From positions 145,252-200,251 of the forward strand of contig JAWQFJ010001857.1 in the NCBI GenBank assembly GCA_034096865.1: a stretch of 55,000 nucleotides of DNA, written 5' to 3'. Below are positions 52,665 through 55,000 of the stretch, in pieces; position 1 is the first letter of the stretch, and the number at the start of each line of letters is the position of its first letter. This DNA comes from Theodoxus fluviatilis (taxonomy: Eukaryota > Mollusca > Gastropoda > Cycloneritida > Neritidae). The notes under the pieces are model-generated. The model was not told the DNA's origin. It did no database searches and worked only from the letters and a program-made list of their open reading frames with translations. The position numbers and the translations under genes are program-made.

Positions 52665-53180
52665 TGGGGCTCTGTGGCAGAGTGGTTAGCGCGCTTGCGG
52701 CTGGTGGGTGCAGTGTTCGAAGCTGCCCGGATTCTGGAGTTGCATCCTAGAGCAAGGTGGTTTACTCAGATTGCTTCTCCCCACCCAGGAGTAAAATGGG
52801 TACCTGTGAGGGCTGAGTTGGGAAATTGTGAAAGCTAACTTTGGCGCGTTCATCCGCAACCTGGTTGCATGCTCCCCAGGGAGTTGACATAGTGTTGGAA
52901 TGATAAAAAGAGGTTAGTTGGTTGGTTGGCGTTTTAGGGGCCTATCAGCCTTTCAAGGCTATGTAAGGCCATTAAGCATGAAAATCTTTAGAACAGTTTT
53001 GGAGTAAACGTTAATCAAGTCACGGTGTCCCTAGTTATTCGCCTCTTACGAATCGCGTAGGGAGACGCGGTGGGTATAAAAAGAGGTAGCCCAATGACCA
53101 GGGGGTAATTGTGTGCGATTTGAGCATCCATCAATGGGTGGAAAGTTGCAATATATAAAAGGTCACCTTTACCTTTATTA
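52665..53180 (+). mobile_element. tRNA-derived SINE, interrupted by a nested retroposon
   Basis: The head has a box A TGGCAGAGTGG (52675-52685) and a box B-like GTTCGAAGCTG (52715-52725) in tRNA order. A central part follows (GAGCAAGGTGGTTTACTCAG, CCACCCAGGAGTAAAATGGG TACCTG). The tail AAAAGGTCACCTTTACCTTTA lies after the nested insert at 52915-53075. A remnant of the same family lies at 23700-23835. The head is unlikely to be a working tRNA because the cloverleaf is not closed. Confidence 0.78.
52915..53075 (-). mobile_element. retroposon nested in the SINE, 12-bp target duplication, (AACC)n tail
   Basis: ATAAAAAGAGGT occurs at 52903-52914 and again at 53076-53087, exactly flanking this segment. 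On the minus strand it ends ...CTAAAACGCC followed by AACC repeats. It is related to the copy at 44381-44560. Confidence 0.88.
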
Positions 53181-53407
53181 GTAATTTTTTCTTTTTGTGT
53201 GTGGATATAAATTATGTCATTTACTTGTCCCCTTCTTTTCGGTTCCTTCTTGTTGAATTTTTGCTCTTGTGTCACCGAAGGCTTCAAGCCGCCGGCCAAC
53301 AACTTTTTTTGTACGTGTATTACAATTTTAATCTATTTAGTTATTTTGATATTGCTTCATTAAATTTAATTTACTCACAGGGTTTTCCCTTGTCCCTTCT
53401 TTGTTAA

Positions 53408-53408
53408 G

Positions 53409-53453
<45 letters not shown>
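53408..53453. repeat. (TA)n microsatellite
   Basis: About 22 TA units in intergenic sequence. Confidence 0.98.
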
Positions 53454-53455
<2 letters not shown>

Positions 53456-53612
53456 ATACAACCCTGAGCATCAATCACACTTATGTGGGAAAGATGTAAA
53501 CAGGTTCCAGATGATTAGGGGGTCATTTAGAAGCTGCTGCCTTGGCAGTATCTTCACAATCAGTTCGCAAGGATACTAAATGCAATGTATCTCTTTGTTG
53601 TTGCTGTTATAT

Positions 53613-53820
53613 CTGTCGTGCCTAGATCCTGTGTGCCTAAGTTCTTGAATTAGGCAGTCTCTTGCCTAATTCGCGAAATAGGCAATGGCTGTGCCTAACC
53701 TTTGAAGTCAATGTTGACTTTTGCCTAATTTGTGAAATTTCATGATTTAGGCTGCCTATTTCATCAATTAGGCAGCCTCAGTAATGAAATAAGGCAACGT
53801 TTTGATTTAGGCACGACTGC
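53613..53820. mobile_element. candidate MITE with GTCGTGCCTA ends and many TAGGCA motifs
   Basis: Left GTCGTGCCTAGATC (53615-53628) is mirrored by right GATTTAGGCACGAC (53804-53817). Inside and just outside, TTAGGCA/TGCCTAA is repeated about a dozen times in both orientations, like sub-terminal transposase-binding repeats. No coding frame. The target duplication is uncertain (TGCTGT occurs on both sides). Confidence 0.55.
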
Positions 53821-54172
53821 TGTACAATTTAGGCAAAACAAATCTACAGAATAGCCAGAAACCTTGCCTAGTGTGTCAAATCAATTGCGTGTCAGTATTA
53901 GCCAAATCGGCGTGTGTGCGTGCCTTGCATAGCATAGCCATATATTACGAAATAACTTTAATCTTCAACCGTTTGTGTTGTTCCAAAAAGCATGTGAGGT
54001 GCTAGCAGTAAATCCTATGTCACAAAACAAACAAAGAAATGTTTTTGCAAGTTGGCATAAAAAGGTGGCATCCCTGATTTTAGTTTGCAATTGATTTGGT
54101 TAGAAGTGACGGATCACCGAATTGATTTGCAAATCAAGTCTACTCTCTGAGTGACTGTGATTGAACCAAGTG

Positions 54173-54331
54173 GTTGACCGGGTGACAACATATCAAGTTT
54201 GTGAACACTATTAACTACTTGGTGAGACAATAATCACACTGGAGCATTTCAGATGACCGGGTGACAACATATCAAGTTTGTGAACACTATTAACTACTTG
54301 GCGAGATAATAACCACACTGGAGCATTTCAG
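54173..54331. repeat. 79-bp tandem duplication
   Basis: TGACCGGGTGACAACATATC through GGAGCATTTCAGAT occurs twice, 79 bp apart, with three or four differences. Confidence 0.92.
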
Positions 54332-54394
54332 ATAAACTTCCTCAGTCACTTCTTCACACCAGCACCTGACTGTCAGTGTTAGCCAAATCCAGCC

Positions 54395-54780
54395 ATGGAA
54401 ACTGAAAGGTTAAAATTTCATCTTCTCTTTCACCCCTCCCCCTTCTCTCTCTTGAATTTGTACACTGTAGTTAGCGATTTTGTTGATGTAGAATGTAAAT
54501 ATTACTTGATTTTATGGAAATGTGTGCAAAAGGCTGGAACTGTCACTTGTATTTTAGCCAGAAATCGAAACCAGATGTTCAATACATACACATGTACATA
54601 TAAACTTTATGACTTGTTTAATCAGTAAGCTTTTATTTTGATGGGTCGTCGGCCAAAATAAAGATCAATCTCAATCTCTCTCTCATTCTATCTATCTATC
54701 TACCTATATATCTCTATCTATCTATCTATCTATCTATCTATATATCTATCTATCTATCTATCTATCTATCTCTCCTCAAA
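54395..54780 (+). mobile_element. LINE 3' end with ATCAATC/(TCTA)n tail
   Basis: GATGGGTCGTCGGCCAAAAT AAAGATCAATCTCAATC then TCTC and (TATC)n to about 54772. Same 3' signature as at 36450 and, inverted, at 48360-48425. The left limit is not defined. Confidence 0.65.
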
Positions 54781-55000
54781 GACAAAATCTCGGGGACCAG
54801 ACTGGATTTCGAGCCCAACACTCGACCATCCACCGCTTTTTAATTATTTATGCACCAAACTTTGAATTGGAGTATGGGGAGGGTACGGGGGAAATTCTAT
54901 GTCACTTTTGACTACAGAAAATCCTTCTATTCAGTCAAAGGAAAAGCCACCGTGGGAAAAAGTATTGAAAACCTGGGTGTGCCAACTTAATTTCTTTATT
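54775..55000 (+). mobile_element. LINE reverse-transcriptase fragment, decayed, runs off the window
   Basis: Translation contains GDQTGFRAQHSTIHRFLII then, in another frame, KFYVTFDYRKSFYSVKGKAT and ENLGVP. These follow the RT pattern QxGFRxxxST...D and (V)DY.KAFDSV. Frame changes show it is inactive as read here. Confidence 0.65.

Noticed and set aside
52665..52735. Functional tRNA gene
   Set aside because: Box A/B-like motifs are present, but the arms do not close and SINE body sequence follows directly.

Overview
The window is animal nuclear DNA: intron-rich genes, GT-AG introns (one GC-AG), and very heavy loads of microsatellites, minisatellites and retroposon debris. The retroposon types (LINE C-termini with CCHH fingers, tRNA-derived SINE, tetranucleotide-tailed retroposons) and the protein sequences fit a marine lophotrochozoan, most likely a mollusc; that placement is inference. 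No bacterial, viral or CRISPR features were seen.

Three protein-coding genes can be assembled exon by exon with consistent phases. (1) A complete FAM221B-like gene on + (coding 128-20785, 7 exons, 321 aa), whose introns are inflated by arrays with 63-, 83-, 29- and 29-bp units. (2) A complete endonuclease V gene (ENDOV) on - (coding 35197 down to 26621, 8 exons, 286 aa) with the catalytic Asp/Glu/Asp residues in place. Its introns hold a 1.6-kb GGA/TCC array and a 0.66-kb TTC/GAA array, and its stop codon abuts a CT/CCCT tract. (3) An F-box/leucine-rich-repeat-like gene on + (coding 41087-50030, 5 coding exons, 481 aa) of the FBXO39/FBXL3/FBXO33 type. Gene 1 and gene 2 converge; gene 2 and gene 3 are head to head across a roughly 6-kb spacer (35.2-41.1 kb) full of LINE fragments, a perfect 44-bp-stem hairpin and a possible 5' non-coding exon of gene 3. 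The three genes share no evident pathway: a Cys/His-rich protein of poorly known role, an inosine-specific nuclease and a probable ubiquitin-ligase adaptor.

Region by region: 0.1-22.3 kb gene 1; 22.3-26.3 kb intergenic with decayed LINE/SINE pieces and a 42-bp minisatellite; 26.3-35.2 kb gene 2; 35.2-41.1 kb spacer; 41.1-50.5 kb gene 3; 50.5-55 kb intergenic with a SINE interrupted by a second retroposon (target-site duplication visible), a TAGGCA-rich inverted-repeat element and a LINE reverse-transcriptase fragment at the right edge.

The most unusual signal is that several tandem arrays sit on, or copy, splice junctions. In ENDOV the 3' end of one exon and its 5' splice site have been amplified into eight decayed copies directly downstream of the real donor.
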